Notes: generated by a model not told the origin, from the sequence alone. DNA of 64,000 nucleotides from Emcibacter sp. (GCA_021741205.1 JAIOYI010000002.1:186001-250000); one strand, 5' to 3'; shown: positions 47,016 through 57,138, counted from the first letter of the stretch. Numbers and translations: made by a program.

Positions 47016-48112
47016 TGGCTCTGTTGCGTAATGGCAGACGCCCCGGGTCAACCACTGATCACAGTTGGCCAGGCTTTGTTGATGCCCTAAGCACCATGCT
47101 TTTGGTCATCATTTTTCTATTGTCTATCTTTATGCTCGCGCAGTTCTTCTTGGGTCAAGCCCTGTCTAGCAAAGAGGATATTCTTGATAAACTCAGAGCA
47201 GAAATTTTTGATCTTCAAGATAGTCTCTCGATCCAAGAACAAATCAATAACGATCTTAACGTTGAATTTAACCGTATTTCATCCAACCTCCAAGAAGCCA
47301 CAATTTCCAAAGAGGAACTGACCGCCCGCATATTAGAACTGGAATCCGACCTTGCAGATGCACAAGGCAAAACAAGCCGTGCCAAAAGAAGCACTGAAGA
47401 TCAAAACCAAATTATTCGTGATCTGGAAAAAAGATATCGTGATTCAACCGCAACCCTCGCCCGTGAAAAGGAATTAACCCAAGCTGCCAACCGTAAAGTC
47501 GACTTATTAAATCACCAATTAACAACTCTTCGTAAACAGCTTTCTGCCCTTAATGCTGCCCTAGAGGCATCAGAAATTCGGGATAAAGAACAACGTGTAT
47601 CCATTGAAAATCTGAGCCAGCGGTTAAATGCGGCTTTGGCAGCCAAGGTACAGGAGCTTAATCAGTTTCGCTCAGAATTCTTTGGCAGGCTTAAACAGGT
47701 TTTGGGTAATCGTTCCGATATTCGCATTCATGGCGACCGTTTTGTTTTTCAATCCGAAGTACTTTTTGCTTCTGCTTCCGCCGTATTGGGTATTGAGGGG
47801 CAGCAAGAAATGACAAAACTTGCCACGGCCTTAAAAGAAATATCGGCCACCATACCAAAAAACATAAACTGGGTTTTGCGGGTTGACGGCCATACCGATA
47901 TTCTTCCCATCAGAACACAACAATTTCCATCCAACTGGGATTTATCAACAGCGCGCGCTTTATCGGTTGTAAAATTCCTTATTTCACAGGGAATAGAGCC
48001 AGAAAGACTGGCCGCAACAGGGTTTGGACAATTTCATCCTCTTGACACGTCCAACACAGAAGAAGCCCTTAAAAAGAACAGACGTATAGAAATGCAGCTC
48101 ACCCAAAGATAA
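47015..48112 (+). CDS. OmpA-family peptidoglycan-binding membrane protein (MotB-like)
   Basis: 365 residues. One N-terminal membrane helix (FVDALSTMLLVIIFLLSIFMLAQFFLG, about 22-47) is followed by a long coiled coil (about 50-215) and a C-terminal OmpA/MotB domain. In that domain VLRVDGHTDILPIRTQQFPSNWDLSTARALSVVKFLISQGIEPERLAATGFGQFHPLDTS contains the Asp of the peptidoglycan-binding site, and NRRIEMQL contains the Arg. With the ExbB-like partner this forms an envelope-spanning complex resembling MotAB; it is probably not flagellar, as no flagellar genes are near. Confidence 0.85.
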   Translation: MALLRNGRRPGSTTDHSWPGFVDALSTMLLVIIFLLSIFMLAQFFLGQALSSKEDILDKLRAEIFDLQDSLSIQEQINNDLNVEFNRISSNLQEATISKEELTARILELESDLADAQGKTSRAKRSTEDQNQIIRDLEKRYRDSTATLAREKELTQAANRKVDLLNHQLTTLRKQLSALNAALEASEIRDKEQRVSIENLSQRLNAALAAKVQELNQFRSEFFGRLKQVLGNRSDIRIHGDRFVFQSEVLFASASAVLGIEGQQEMTKLATALKEISATIPKNINWVLRVDGHTDILPIRTQQFPSNWDLSTARALSVVKFLISQGIEPERLAATGFGQFHPLDTSNTEEALKKNRRIEMQLTQR

Positions 48113-48117
48113 CGATT

Positions 48118-49917
48118 TTATTCAATCGCACCAAATTGAAGATTTGCTAGACGGGCATAAAGGCCACCCTTCAGCAATAGTTGTTCATGAGTGCCAATAT
48201 CAACGATTTTGCCGTCATCCATCACCACTATCCTGTCTGCCTTTTGTACAGTGGCCAACCTGTGGGCCACCACAAGCGTTGTTCGCCCCTGCATAAGTAT
48301 ATCAAGAGCTTCTTGTACTTTTTGTTCACTCTCGGCATCAAGTGATGAGGTTGCCTCATCCAATAATAAAATAGGTGCATTTCTTAATATTGCCCTTGCA
48401 ATAGATACCCGCTGACGTTGGCCACCAGAAAGCCTTGTCCCACGCTCACCTAAATAAGTTTGCATCCCATCGGGAAGTTTTTCAATAAATTCATACGCAC
48501 GAGCCGCCTTCGCTGCGGCACTAACCATCTCATCTGTTGCTTGTGGGTTACCGTATCTTATATTTTCTTCAACACTTGTCGCAAAAATAACACTGTCCTG
48601 TGGAACAATGGCAAGCTGCTTGCGCACCTCTTCTGGATCTGCTTCTCTAATATTAACGCCGTCTATGAGTATTGCGCCGTCCAGCGGATCATAAAATCGT
48701 TGAATCAGCTGAAATACCGTAGATTTTCCCGCACCAGAAGGCCCAACAATGGCAAGAGTTTCCCCCTTTGCAACTGAAAGACAAAAATCATCTAGAATTT
48801 TTTCATCGGGTCTTGAAGAATAGGTGAACGTCACATGATTAAAATTTATTTTTCCCTTATCCTGCGCTGGAAAAGAAAGTGGAGTGTCAGGAATCTCGAT
48901 ATCTGTTTTTGTTGATATGATCTCGATACAGCGACTTATAGCTCCTGCGGCTTTCTGTAATTCCCCGTAAACTTCACTTAATGAACCAACGGCTCCCGCA
49001 ACCAGTGCTGCATACATCACAAAGGAGGCAAGTTCTCCTCCCGTCATATGACCTGAAATCACATCATGGGCTCCAACCCAAAGAATTAAATCCATCGATG
49101 CGAAAATCAGTAAAATCACGATACCTGTAAGCAATGCTCTGACAAAAATACGATCAACGGATGCCCCAAAAGACCGTTCAATAGAAATTTTAAATTTTTT
49201 CGATTCTCTTCGTTCTTGGGTAAAAGCTTGTATGATTTGCACTGCCCCGATAGTTTCATTGGCCATAGCACTGGATTCTGCAATCTTTTGTTGGGCTAAA
49301 CTGGATAATTTACGCACCCGTCTACCCAAAAAAATTATAGGAACAACAACAACTGGCACCACCAACAATACCAAACCCAACATCTTAGCACTTGTGATCG
49401 CCATAAGTGCAAGTCCACCAACCAAGGTTAGTATATTCCGTAAGGCAACCGATACGGTTGATCCCACGACAGACTGAATAACGGTTGTATCAGTTGTGAG
49501 CCTTGAAATAATATCCCCAGACATATTTTTTTCAAAAAAGGTGGGGCTTAAACGTATTACATTATTAAAAACAGCCTGCCTTATGTCTGTCACAACCCGT
49601 TCCCCGAGCCACGTCACAAGATAAAAACGTGAAAATGTTGCCACAGCCAACACCAAGGCCACAACAAGCAAAAGACCAAAATATAAATTAATTAAATTTG
49701 TTTGCTCTCCTGAAAATCCCACATCAATCATATGCCGAAAGGCCATAGGAATCATCAAAGTAGCTCCAGATGCAAAAAGCAATGCGATAAGCGCCCCAAC
49801 CATAGTTTTTTTATAATGAGAAAGAAAATGCCATAATAAACTAATTTCAGTAACTTTTCCCCGAGGAGGTGCTATTTCTGCTTGTCCCACCGTAATGGAT
49901 GGTATTGGTCTTTGCAT
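48118..49917 (-). CDS. ABC transporter, fused membrane and ATP-binding domains (MsbA-like exporter)
   Basis: 599-residue half-transporter. Six-helix type-I exporter domain (about 25-335), then an ATPase with Walker A VGPSGAGKST, Q-loop AIVPQDSVIFATSVEENIRYG, signature LSGGQRQRVSIARAIL, Walker B ILLLDEATSSLD and H-loop VVAHRLATV. Closest to the MsbA-related family of alphaproteobacteria, often located beside rpmE, as here. Substrate (lipid, peptide or drug) is not readable from sequence. Convergent with the OmpA-type gene. Confidence 0.9.
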   Translation of the reverse strand: MQRPIPSITVGQAEIAPPRGKVTEISLLWHFLSHYKKTMVGALIALLFASGATLMIPMAFRHMIDVGFSGEQTNLINLYFGLLLVVALVLAVATFSRFYLVTWLGERVVTDIRQAVFNNVIRLSPTFFEKNMSGDIISRLTTDTTVIQSVVGSTVSVALRNILTLVGGLALMAITSAKMLGLVLLVVPVVVVPIIFLGRRVRKLSSLAQQKIAESSAMANETIGAVQIIQAFTQERRESKKFKISIERSFGASVDRIFVRALLTGIVILLIFASMDLILWVGAHDVISGHMTGGELASFVMYAALVAGAVGSLSEVYGELQKAAGAISRCIEIISTKTDIEIPDTPLSFPAQDKGKINFNHVTFTYSSRPDEKILDDFCLSVAKGETLAIVGPSGAGKSTVFQLIQRFYDPLDGAILIDGVNIREADPEEVRKQLAIVPQDSVIFATSVEENIRYGNPQATDEMVSAAAKAARAYEFIEKLPDGMQTYLGERGTRLSGGQRQRVSIARAILRNAPILLLDEATSSLDAESEQKVQEALDILMQGRTTLVVAHRLATVQKADRIVVMDDGKIVDIGTHEQLLLKGGLYARLANLQFGAIE

Positions 49918-50036
49918 TTATTATTTAAGTCCTTTGTAATTTTAGCATGACATGCATATAGCAGGCATAATCTAATGGAACAATGTTGATTACAAATTAA
50001 AGTGACATATTGCTTTAAAAAACTGCAAAGTTATCC

Positions 50037-50065
50037 TTGCTTTCATCATATGAGTTGAGTATACA
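50037..50065 (+). promoter_or_regulatory. Predicted sigma70-type promoter of rpmE
   Basis: TTGCTT at 50037-50042, a 17-bp spacer and TATACA at 50060-50065, giving a transcript start near 50072 and a leader of about 26 bases with GGAG just before ATG 50098. Confidence 0.45.
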
Positions 50066-50097
50066 GGCGCAATAAATTTTCGCGGAGAAGAATAGCG

Positions 50098-50322
50098 ATG
50101 AAACAGAATACACATCCAGACTATCACGAAATTAACGTGGTTATGACAGACGGCAGTAGCTATAAAACTTTTTCCACATGGGGAAAAGAAGGTGACACGA
50201 TGAATTTGGAAATTGATCCAAAATCTCATCCTGCTTGGACTGGCGGAACGAAAAAAGTAGCTGACAAAGGTCGGGTTGCTCAATTTAACAAGCGTTTTGC
50301 AAGCTTCAAATTACAAAAATAA
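50098..50322 (+). CDS. rpmE: 50S ribosomal protein L31
   Basis: 74 residues: [67 protein letters not shown]. This is the cysteine-free (zinc-independent) form; it keeps the HPAWTGG signature and the basic C-terminus. The gene is single, with its own promoter and terminator. Divergent from the ABC exporter gene, as in many alphaproteobacteria. Confidence 0.95.
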   Translation: MKQNTHPDYHEINVVMTDGSSYKTFSTWGKEGDTMNLEIDPKSHPAWTGGTKKVADKGRVAQFNKRFASFKLQK

Positions 50323-50349
50323 TTTGCTGTATTGTTTTATATTACAATG

Positions 50350-50385
50350 AGAGGCCGCCTATAAAGCAGCCTCTTCATTTTTTAT
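50350..50385 (+). terminator. Rho-independent terminator after rpmE
   Basis: AGAGGC (50350-50355) pairs with GCCTCT (50369-50374), extended inward by a GC/GC pair, then TCATTTTTT. It lies between the rpmE and M16 stops. Confidence 0.75.
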
Positions 50386-50394
50386 GCCTAATGA

Positions 50395-53139
50395 TTAGGG
50401 AATAATATTCCCCTCAGCGTCAACAATCTCAACCTGCCCCATATTGAGCGCCCGAATTTTTTGCTCTATCTTAGACAAATCCCCCACAACAATCCATGTT
50501 AAGCTATCCGGTTTCAGATAATTTTGTGCCATTTTCAACAGAATATCCTTATTCAAAGTCTGATATTTTTCTGGCAATGTTTCGGCATAATTATACGCCC
50601 GTCCTCTGGCCTTATTATCCATCATATAACCAAGTAGAGCCTTTCCCTGCTCAAACATTCCCGGTAAGGTCAGGATTTTGTTCTTCTGCATCAAATCCAC
50701 CTCATCATCCGTCGGCGGTAAAATATCCTTAATTTCAGAAACCTCTTTTAAAATTTCCTGCATGGCTTCCGCGGTTTTATCAATCTGTACAGGGGCGACG
50801 AAAAGATAAAGTCCTTTCTCCTTAGCGGTTGTAATGCCACTATAAGCACCGTAAGCCCAACCCTTATCCTCTCTCAGATTCATATTAAGACGTGATGAGA
50901 AATTCCCACCTAGAATTTCATTCAAGGCCTTAATGTCAAAAAAATCCTTATCACCAAATGACGGCGCAAGATGACCCGCCATAATCGTTGCCTGCGGTGA
51001 ATTGGGTTTATCCACCAAATATATTCGTTTCACTTTTTCGTCTTGAGTTTTAGGATAATTTTTCTTGGCCAAGGTAACTTTCGGATTTTGCCATTGGCCA
51101 AAATTTTTCTCGAGCGACGGCATTATGTCTTCTAATGTCGTATCGCCTACCACAAAAATAGTAGCATTGTCAGGCCGTATCCAACCATTGATAAAATCAA
51201 ACAAATCATCACGGGTCATTGATTTTATAGAATCTTCTGTGCCTGTTTCTGACAGCCCATAAGGATGATCTTTGCCATAAACTTTTTTCTTCAGAAGGTT
51301 CATAGCAATAGATTGTGGATCAATCTTTTCTTGTTCGATCCGATTAAGAATAAGTCCACGGTCCCGTTCAAAATCAACGTCTCTAAAGGCTGGGTTCTGC
51401 ACAACATCCGCCCAAAGTTCTATAGAAGGAGCCAGATTTTTCTTTAACGCTGAAAGGCTTATACTGGAAGAGTCCCGACCATTATCAAAACCTATATCAG
51501 CCCCCAACATTTCCTTTTTATTGGCCATTTCCAAAGACGTTAAGCTTTTGGTGCCCTCATTCATCAAGCCGAAAGCATAATTTGCAGTGCCCTCATGACC
51601 ATTTTGATCACTGGCTGTGCCAGCATCAAATTGAATACTCATATTAACCACAGGAACAGTATTGCGTTCAGCGAGAATGACTTTTATGCCATTATGCAGT
51701 TGCCCCTGCTGAAGCGGTGGCAATTTAAGAGATGAAATTTTTGTCATTTCTGGCATTTTACTGCGGTCTGCGCTAGCGATTCCTGCCTTATGATTTCCAT
51801 GAGGTAAAATAGTAAGCTGATATGAACCATCCGACAGCCATTTCTTTGCCGCATTTTGTACGTCTGCACGGCTTGCCCCATTCACCCAGCCAAGTGATCT
51901 ATTGATAAAATTTGGGTCCGAGGCATAAAGCTCCCCCGTTGCGAGCATTTGGCCCTTACCTGAAACGGACTCCAAAGACCGAATGGCATCGCCGTCTAAT
52001 ATGGCCTTTACTCGCGCCAATTCCTGTTTCTCTGGCCCTTCTTTTAGAAATTTTGCCAAATTATCTTCTATGATTTTTTTAACCTCATCCAGATCAGACT
52101 CTGGCTTTAAGGTTACGTTAATGGCAAAAATACTGGCCAATTCGAATTTCTGGACATAAACAGAAACATTGGTCGCCAATTTATTGTTATGGATAAGCTC
52201 TTTATAAAGACGTGCATTCTTGCCCGTTCCCAATATAGCGCTTGCAAGGCTTAAGTAAGCGGTTTCTTCTTCTGTGCGCCCTGGGACAGCCCATAAATAA
52301 CGAATTTCTGGCTGTGGCACCTTATCATACATTACTTCAGCCGTATTTATCGTCCGATCGGGAACCCATGATTTTTTCTGTACCAAGGCCTCCCCTGGTT
52401 CCACATCAGCAAAATATTTCTCCATCAAAGTCTTTGCCATTTTCACATCAATATCACCCGCAAGAACCACAACCGCATTGGTCGCGCCATAATATTTTTT
52501 AAACCAGCCCTTTACATCGTCAATACTGGCGTTGCTTAAATCCTCCATCGAACCGATTGTGGAATGATGATAGGGGTGATCTTTCGGGAATAATCCTTCT
52601 GATTCCAGATATTCCGCCATAGCATAGGGGCGGTTATCCCCTTGCCTTTTTTCATTTTTAACCACGTCACGCTGTTCATCAAGCTTTTCCTGACTGATCG
52701 CCCCAAGCAAATGCCCCATTCGCTCCGATTCCATCCATAATGCACGGTCAAGCCCCCCCGTTGGCACGGTCTGATAGTAATTTGTCCGATCAAGCCATGT
52801 GGTGCCGTTCATGCTCGTTGCACCAATTTCCTGCAAGGGTTTAAAATAATCGTCATCATAGTTTTCGGTACCATTAAACATTAAATGTTCGAATAAATGC
52901 GCAAAGCCCGTTTTGCCCACTGGCTCATCCTTTGATCCCACATGATACCAAACCCCCACAAAAACAACAGGGGCTTTATGATCTTCATGAACAATCACCG
53001 TCAAACCATTATCCAACTGAAAGCGTTCATAATTCAGCTGAATACTATCTGTTGGTGATTTTTCAGCACCATGAGAAAGCGAATAAACAGAAAGAGAGAA
53101 AAAGAGTGCAACAAAAAGGAATATTTGTTTAAAGGTCAT
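50395..53139 (-). CDS. M16 family metallopeptidase, two fused modules
   Basis: 914 residues from ATG 53139 (the frame is open to 53199, but the signal peptide MTFKQIFLFVALFFSLSVYSLSHGA starts here). The N-terminal M16 module has the inverted zinc motif HLFEH at 81-85 and downstream Glu in DEQRDVVKNEKRQ. The second module (about residue 480 on) has GTASDQNGHEGTANYAFGLMNEGTKSLTSLEMANKKEMLGADIGF with no HxxEH, so it is the inactive partner. Many bacteria encode the two modules as separate genes. A secreted or periplasmic peptidase resembling pitrilysin-type enzymes; substrate unknown. Confidence 0.92.
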   Translation of the reverse strand: MTFKQIFLFVALFFSLSVYSLSHGAEKSPTDSIQLNYERFQLDNGLTVIVHEDHKAPVVFVGVWYHVGSKDEPVGKTGFAHLFEHLMFNGTENYDDDYFKPLQEIGATSMNGTTWLDRTNYYQTVPTGGLDRALWMESERMGHLLGAISQEKLDEQRDVVKNEKRQGDNRPYAMAEYLESEGLFPKDHPYHHSTIGSMEDLSNASIDDVKGWFKKYYGATNAVVVLAGDIDVKMAKTLMEKYFADVEPGEALVQKKSWVPDRTINTAEVMYDKVPQPEIRYLWAVPGRTEEETAYLSLASAILGTGKNARLYKELIHNNKLATNVSVYVQKFELASIFAINVTLKPESDLDEVKKIIEDNLAKFLKEGPEKQELARVKAILDGDAIRSLESVSGKGQMLATGELYASDPNFINRSLGWVNGASRADVQNAAKKWLSDGSYQLTILPHGNHKAGIASADRSKMPEMTKISSLKLPPLQQGQLHNGIKVILAERNTVPVVNMSIQFDAGTASDQNGHEGTANYAFGLMNEGTKSLTSLEMANKKEMLGADIGFDNGRDSSSISLSALKKNLAPSIELWADVVQNPAFRDVDFERDRGLILNRIEQEKIDPQSIAMNLLKKKVYGKDHPYGLSETGTEDSIKSMTRDDLFDFINGWIRPDNATIFVVGDTTLEDIMPSLEKNFGQWQNPKVTLAKKNYPKTQDEKVKRIYLVDKPNSPQATIMAGHLAPSFGDKDFFDIKALNEILGGNFSSRLNMNLREDKGWAYGAYSGITTAKEKGLYLFVAPVQIDKTAEAMQEILKEVSEIKDILPPTDDEVDLMQKNKILTLPGMFEQGKALLGYMMDNKARGRAYNYAETLPEKYQTLNKDILLKMAQNYLKPDSLTWIVVGDLSKIEQKIRALNMGQVEIVDAEGNIIP

Positions 53140-53240
53140 AATGTTATTATCCCACATTGAGTTAATGTTTTTTATTTTTTTACCCTTACATAATGTCATA
53201 AATAAGGTTACTAAGGAACATCTATTTTAAAGGTTTTTCT

Positions 53241-53891
53241 ATGTTAATTGATTATAATCCCCCTATCTCCCCCTTGGATATTTTATATCAGGATAAAGAT
53301 ATTGTGGTCTTAAATAAGCCCAGTGGATTATTATCGGTTCCGGGACGTAAGGAAACAATGAAAGACAGTCTAAGCCTTAGAGTTCAAGAAAAATTTCCCT
53401 CCGCAACCGTTGTTCACAGACTTGATATGGATACATCGGGCATTATGATCATGGCTTTGAACAAGAAAGCCCACCGACATATCAGCATGCAATTTGAAAA
53501 AAGATATACGGAGAAATCCTATATTGCCCATCTTTACGGCATAGTTGAACAGGATGAGGGTGAAATAGATCAACCCCTTATGCTTGATTGGCCAAACCGT
53601 CCCTTGCATATTGTTGATGTTGTCAATGGAAAACAAGCCCTCACCCGATGGAAAGTTCTGAAACGCGGGAAAAATTACACAAGAGTGGCCTTCTATCCTG
53701 TAACGGGTCGCACGCACCAATTAAGAGTACATGCCCTGACCATAGGCCACCCTATATTAGGGGACACGCTCTATGCCCATCAAAAAGCTCTTTCTATGAC
53801 AGATCGGCTTATGCTTCATGCAGAAATGTTGACCATCACCCATCCCTATACCAAAGAAAAAATACGCTTTACCTCAGAGCCTGATTTTTAA
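53241..53891 (+). CDS. rluA: RluA-type pseudouridine synthase (23S rRNA U746 / tRNA U32)
   Basis: 216 residues, as in E. coli RluA (219). No S4 domain. Strong colinearity with RluA: NPPISPLDILYQDKDIVVLNKPSGLLSVPGR, the catalytic Asp in VVHRLDMDTSGIMIMAL, LDWPNRPLHIVD, VTGRTHQLRVHALTIGHPILGDTLYA and RLMLHAEMLTITHP. The dual specificity is assigned from this similarity. The start ATG 53241 lies 101 bases from the divergent M16 start. Confidence 0.9.
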   Translation: MLIDYNPPISPLDILYQDKDIVVLNKPSGLLSVPGRKETMKDSLSLRVQEKFPSATVVHRLDMDTSGIMIMALNKKAHRHISMQFEKRYTEKSYIAHLYGIVEQDEGEIDQPLMLDWPNRPLHIVDVVNGKQALTRWKVLKRGKNYTRVAFYPVTGRTHQLRVHALTIGHPILGDTLYAHQKALSMTDRLMLHAEMLTITHPYTKEKIRFTSEPDF

Positions 53892-53893
53892 TG

Positions 53894-56443
53894 TTATGGA
53901 TTTCTTAAAATTTGTGACGGACGAACCGACATAGAAAACCAAATACTTCCCGCACCAAAAAGCAATGTCATCGCGATACTTGCCGATACAGTCATTAAAG
54001 GAACATCAAAAGGCATCGACCAAGACAATTCCATCATAAATTTTACAATACTATAGGCCGCAAGTGTTCCCATAACGATTGCCGCTACCCCAACCGCAAA
54101 TCCCAAGACAATAAATTCAAGTACATAAGCGGCGAGAATATCAAGACGGGTCGCCCCAATCACTTTTAATATGGCCGCATCATATAACCGCGCCCTATGA
54201 CCGGCCGCAATGGCTCCCGCCAAGACAAGAATGCCTGAACTAATTGTAATGGCGGCTAATATATCAATGGCCAAAGAAATTTTATGAAATAATGCCATGG
54301 TATCACTTAAGATATCCTTCATGCGGACAATCGAAACATTGGGAAATTTTTCATATAATTTTTGGTAAATAAAATCTTCTTCCGACGTCTTAACCTTTGC
54401 GGTTGCCACATAAGTAAAGGGAGCCGATTTTAAGGTCGAAGGATCCAACATCATGACATAATTTATACCAAAATTTTCCCAGCTAAAGCGACGAACAGAA
54501 GATATGGGCAGACTAAAATTACGTCCAAGTATATTAACTGTTATCTCATCACCTATGGTAAGCATCATACTCGTTGCCATCTGCTCTGAAATGGATATTT
54601 CTGGCCGGCCTGCATAGTTTTGTGGCCACCAAGTCCCTGCCACAATAACATTATCAGACGGCAATGTGGGGCTGAAACTAAGTCCTCTATCGCCCCGTAA
54701 TATCCATTCCCCTTCTGGGCTTACCTGAACCTTGCTGGATTCTATGGCTTTCACATGCGTAATTCTGCCGCGCAGATTGGGAACCATACGATATGCTTCA
54801 ATTCCTTTATGGTTCTCCATAAAATCCATAAAATCATCCTGTTGTGATTTTTGAAGATCAATAAAGAAAAAAGACGGTGCCTCATTATTGATCCGGCCTG
54901 TGATATCCCGTGTGAGATTATTTTCCACCAATCCGATTGTGGTAAATAATATTAAACCAAGACCCAGTGAAATCATAATGGATGTGGTGGAATTTCCTGG
55001 TCTATAAATATTGCTTAGAGTGATTTTAAAGATGGGGCGTAATATTGTTTTTGTTCGCTGTAAGAATTTTCGTGCAATATGCTTCACCACAAAAGCCAAC
55101 CCATATAATATCAAAAAAGCACCCATTGCCGCCCCAAGGGTCATAGCGGCAAGCATGCGATATTCCGACATATAAATCACAACAGAAATAAATAGTGCCG
55201 CTAACATAAAAATCACCAAACCATAAACAAATGGTGGATTAAGTTGTTTTTTCTCATTCACCATTTGCCGAAACAAATGAGCGGCGGGCGTTTGCATGGC
55301 CTGACCCAAAGGCCAAAGCGTAAAAATCACAGCAATCGTAAAACTATAAAAGGCTGCAAGAAGCAAAGGTTTTGCATAAAATGTTATGCTTAATTCGAGC
55401 GGAAGACTGTCTTTTAATATTCCACCCGCCATAATCGGCAATATTGCCCCCACCATAAGACCCAACATAATCGCCGCAGCGGCCACCATCAGAATTTGCA
55501 TTAAATAAATCCACAAGATCGTCCGACCTGTACCACCCAATATTTTATAAATAGCGATTGTATTGGTTTTTCTGGACAAATAGGTGCGCACAGCATTGCT
55601 AACCCCAACACCACCAATAAGTAGGGCCGTCAAGCCCACAAGGGTCATAAATTGACCCATCCTGTCTATAAAACGTATCAGGCCCGCACCACCGCTGCTG
55701 CTGTCCCTTATTTGCCAGCCATTTTCAGGAAAAGTCATTTTTATGGCATTGATAAAAATAGTGTTGCTGATGTTTTGATTTAATTTAATTCTATAATAAT
55801 ATCGAACAAGACTCCCTGGCTGTATAAGGTCATTTTCAGAAAGGCTGCTCCGTGAGATAAAGGCACTTGGTGCAAGTTGAAAACCCTGTGTAGTAGCATC
55901 GGGTTCTTTTTTGATAATGCCCCGTACCTGATATATTTCGGTGCCAAGCCTTACCATACCGCCGACTGTCAAATTCAACCTAGCCGCCAAGGCATCCGAA
56001 AGCAGAATGCCATAACCCTCGCTCTTTCGAGCCAAAATGTCATAACTATATTTCTGTCCCATAAGGGAAAGCTCACCATAAAGCGGATAGGCCTGATCGA
56101 TAACTTTTAAATCCACCAGGCTGCTGTCATTTTCCGCATGCAACATACTGCGCAAATTGGCGATTTCGGATAAGTCGCCAAATTCAGCAATATAGGTCAG
56201 TGCCTTATCCTCTAGGGGCTGTTGCGTCTGACCAATTTCCACATCACCTCCAAGAAGTATTTGTCCATCCTGCTTTATACTATCCGATATATTCGCTGTT
56301 ACCGAACCGACGCCCGCCATGATGACGGTGCCGAGAAAAAGACTGGCAAAAAAAATCTTAAAATTCTGGAACAGAGCGCGCATCTCTCTAACTGCAAATT
56401 TTAAAACAGCTCCCGTTTGAGCATGAGAAGGAGATTTTCTCAT
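53894..56443 (-). CDS. ybbP: ABC transporter permease, FtsX/LolE-like (YbbP)
   Basis: 849 residues with ten or so membrane segments in two FtsX-like halves and large periplasmic MacB-type loops: FKIFFASLFLGTVIMAGVGSVTANISDSIKQDGQILLGGDVEIGQ at the start, MTLVGLTALLIGGVGVSNAVRTYLSRKTNTIAIYKILG and AGHRARLYDAAILKVIGATRLDILAAYVLEFIVLGFAVG near the end. Its ATG overlaps the ATPase stop (ATGA). The ybbA-ybbP pair divergent from tesA is the same as in E. coli. The transported substrate is not established. Confidence 0.9.
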   Translation of the reverse strand: MRKSPSHAQTGAVLKFAVREMRALFQNFKIFFASLFLGTVIMAGVGSVTANISDSIKQDGQILLGGDVEIGQTQQPLEDKALTYIAEFGDLSEIANLRSMLHAENDSSLVDLKVIDQAYPLYGELSLMGQKYSYDILARKSEGYGILLSDALAARLNLTVGGMVRLGTEIYQVRGIIKKEPDATTQGFQLAPSAFISRSSLSENDLIQPGSLVRYYYRIKLNQNISNTIFINAIKMTFPENGWQIRDSSSGGAGLIRFIDRMGQFMTLVGLTALLIGGVGVSNAVRTYLSRKTNTIAIYKILGGTGRTILWIYLMQILMVAAAAIMLGLMVGAILPIMAGGILKDSLPLELSITFYAKPLLLAAFYSFTIAVIFTLWPLGQAMQTPAAHLFRQMVNEKKQLNPPFVYGLVIFMLAALFISVVIYMSEYRMLAAMTLGAAMGAFLILYGLAFVVKHIARKFLQRTKTILRPIFKITLSNIYRPGNSTTSIMISLGLGLILFTTIGLVENNLTRDITGRINNEAPSFFFIDLQKSQQDDFMDFMENHKGIEAYRMVPNLRGRITHVKAIESSKVQVSPEGEWILRGDRGLSFSPTLPSDNVIVAGTWWPQNYAGRPEISISEQMATSMMLTIGDEITVNILGRNFSLPISSVRRFSWENFGINYVMMLDPSTLKSAPFTYVATAKVKTSEEDFIYQKLYEKFPNVSIVRMKDILSDTMALFHKISLAIDILAAITISSGILVLAGAIAAGHRARLYDAAILKVIGATRLDILAAYVLEFIVLGFAVGVAAIVMGTLAAYSIVKFMMELSWSMPFDVPLMTVSASIAMTLLFGAGSIWFSMSVRPSQILRNP

Positions 56444-57138
56444 TCTGCAACCTTTTTTTGATCTGCCTCGATCACAAGACCATCTTCCATACGCAAAATA
56501 CGATCACAATGGTCGGCCACGGCGGTGTCATGGGTAATAATCACAAGCGTCGTATTGAATTTTTTCTGTAAATCAAAAATCAGATCAATAATCTTGGCAC
56601 CCGTTTTAACGTCCAGATTTCCCGTCGGTTCATCAGCAAAAATAATCTTAGGATTAGGCGCCAAGGCACGGGCTATTGCAACCCTTTGTTGCTCTCCGCC
56701 CGATAACTGGGATGGATAATGATTTAATCTGTGTGATAGCTCCACATGGTCCAGGGCCTCTTTTGCTATCTCAAGAGCATCCTTCCTGCCCGAAAGTTCT
56801 AAGGGAACCGCAACATTCTCAAGCGCCGTCATGGTTGGAATAAGGTGAAAGGATTGCAAGATAATACCAATATTATCACGGCGAAACAGAGCCAATTTGT
56901 CTTCATTCATATGATCCAAAATATGATCATTAACGCTAACACTGCCGCTCGTTTGTTTCTCAAGTCCCGTCATAATGGATAAGAGGCTTGATTTTCCAGA
57001 TCCTGACGGCCCTAATATGGCGACCGAGCAACCCTTATCAATGTCAAGATTAACACCGTTAAGAACCCGCACGTCATGCCCCTCCCCCTGAAAAGAAAGA
57101 AAAATATTTCTCAGCTGTAAAATAGCCATATTTAACAT
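56440..57138 (-). CDS. ybbA: ABC transporter ATP-binding protein (YbbA)
   Basis: 232 residues: Walker A VAILGPSGSGKSSLLSIMTGLE, Q-loop GIILQSFHLIPTMTALENVAVPLEL, signature LSGGEQQRVAIARALAPN, Walker B IIFADEPTGNLD and H-loop VIITHD. Typical of the LolD/MacB-like ATPases working with FtsX-type permeases. AAGGGA precedes ATG 57138. Divergent from tesA with 52 bases between starts. Confidence 0.93.
   Translation of the reverse strand: MLNMAILQLRNIFLSFQGEGHDVRVLNGVNLDIDKGCSVAILGPSGSGKSSLLSIMTGLEKQTSGSVSVNDHILDHMNEDKLALFRRDNIGIILQSFHLIPTMTALENVAVPLELSGRKDALEIAKEALDHVELSHRLNHYPSQLSGGEQQRVAIARALAPNPKIIFADEPTGNLDVKTGAKIIDLIFDLQKKFNTTLVIITHDTAVADHCDRILRMEDGLVIEADQKKVAE

Noticed and set aside
53193..53203. 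TGTCATAAAT-like Pho half-box between the M16 and rluA genes
   Set aside because: Only one half-site is present, no second GTCA unit is found 11 bp away, and neither gene has a phosphate role.
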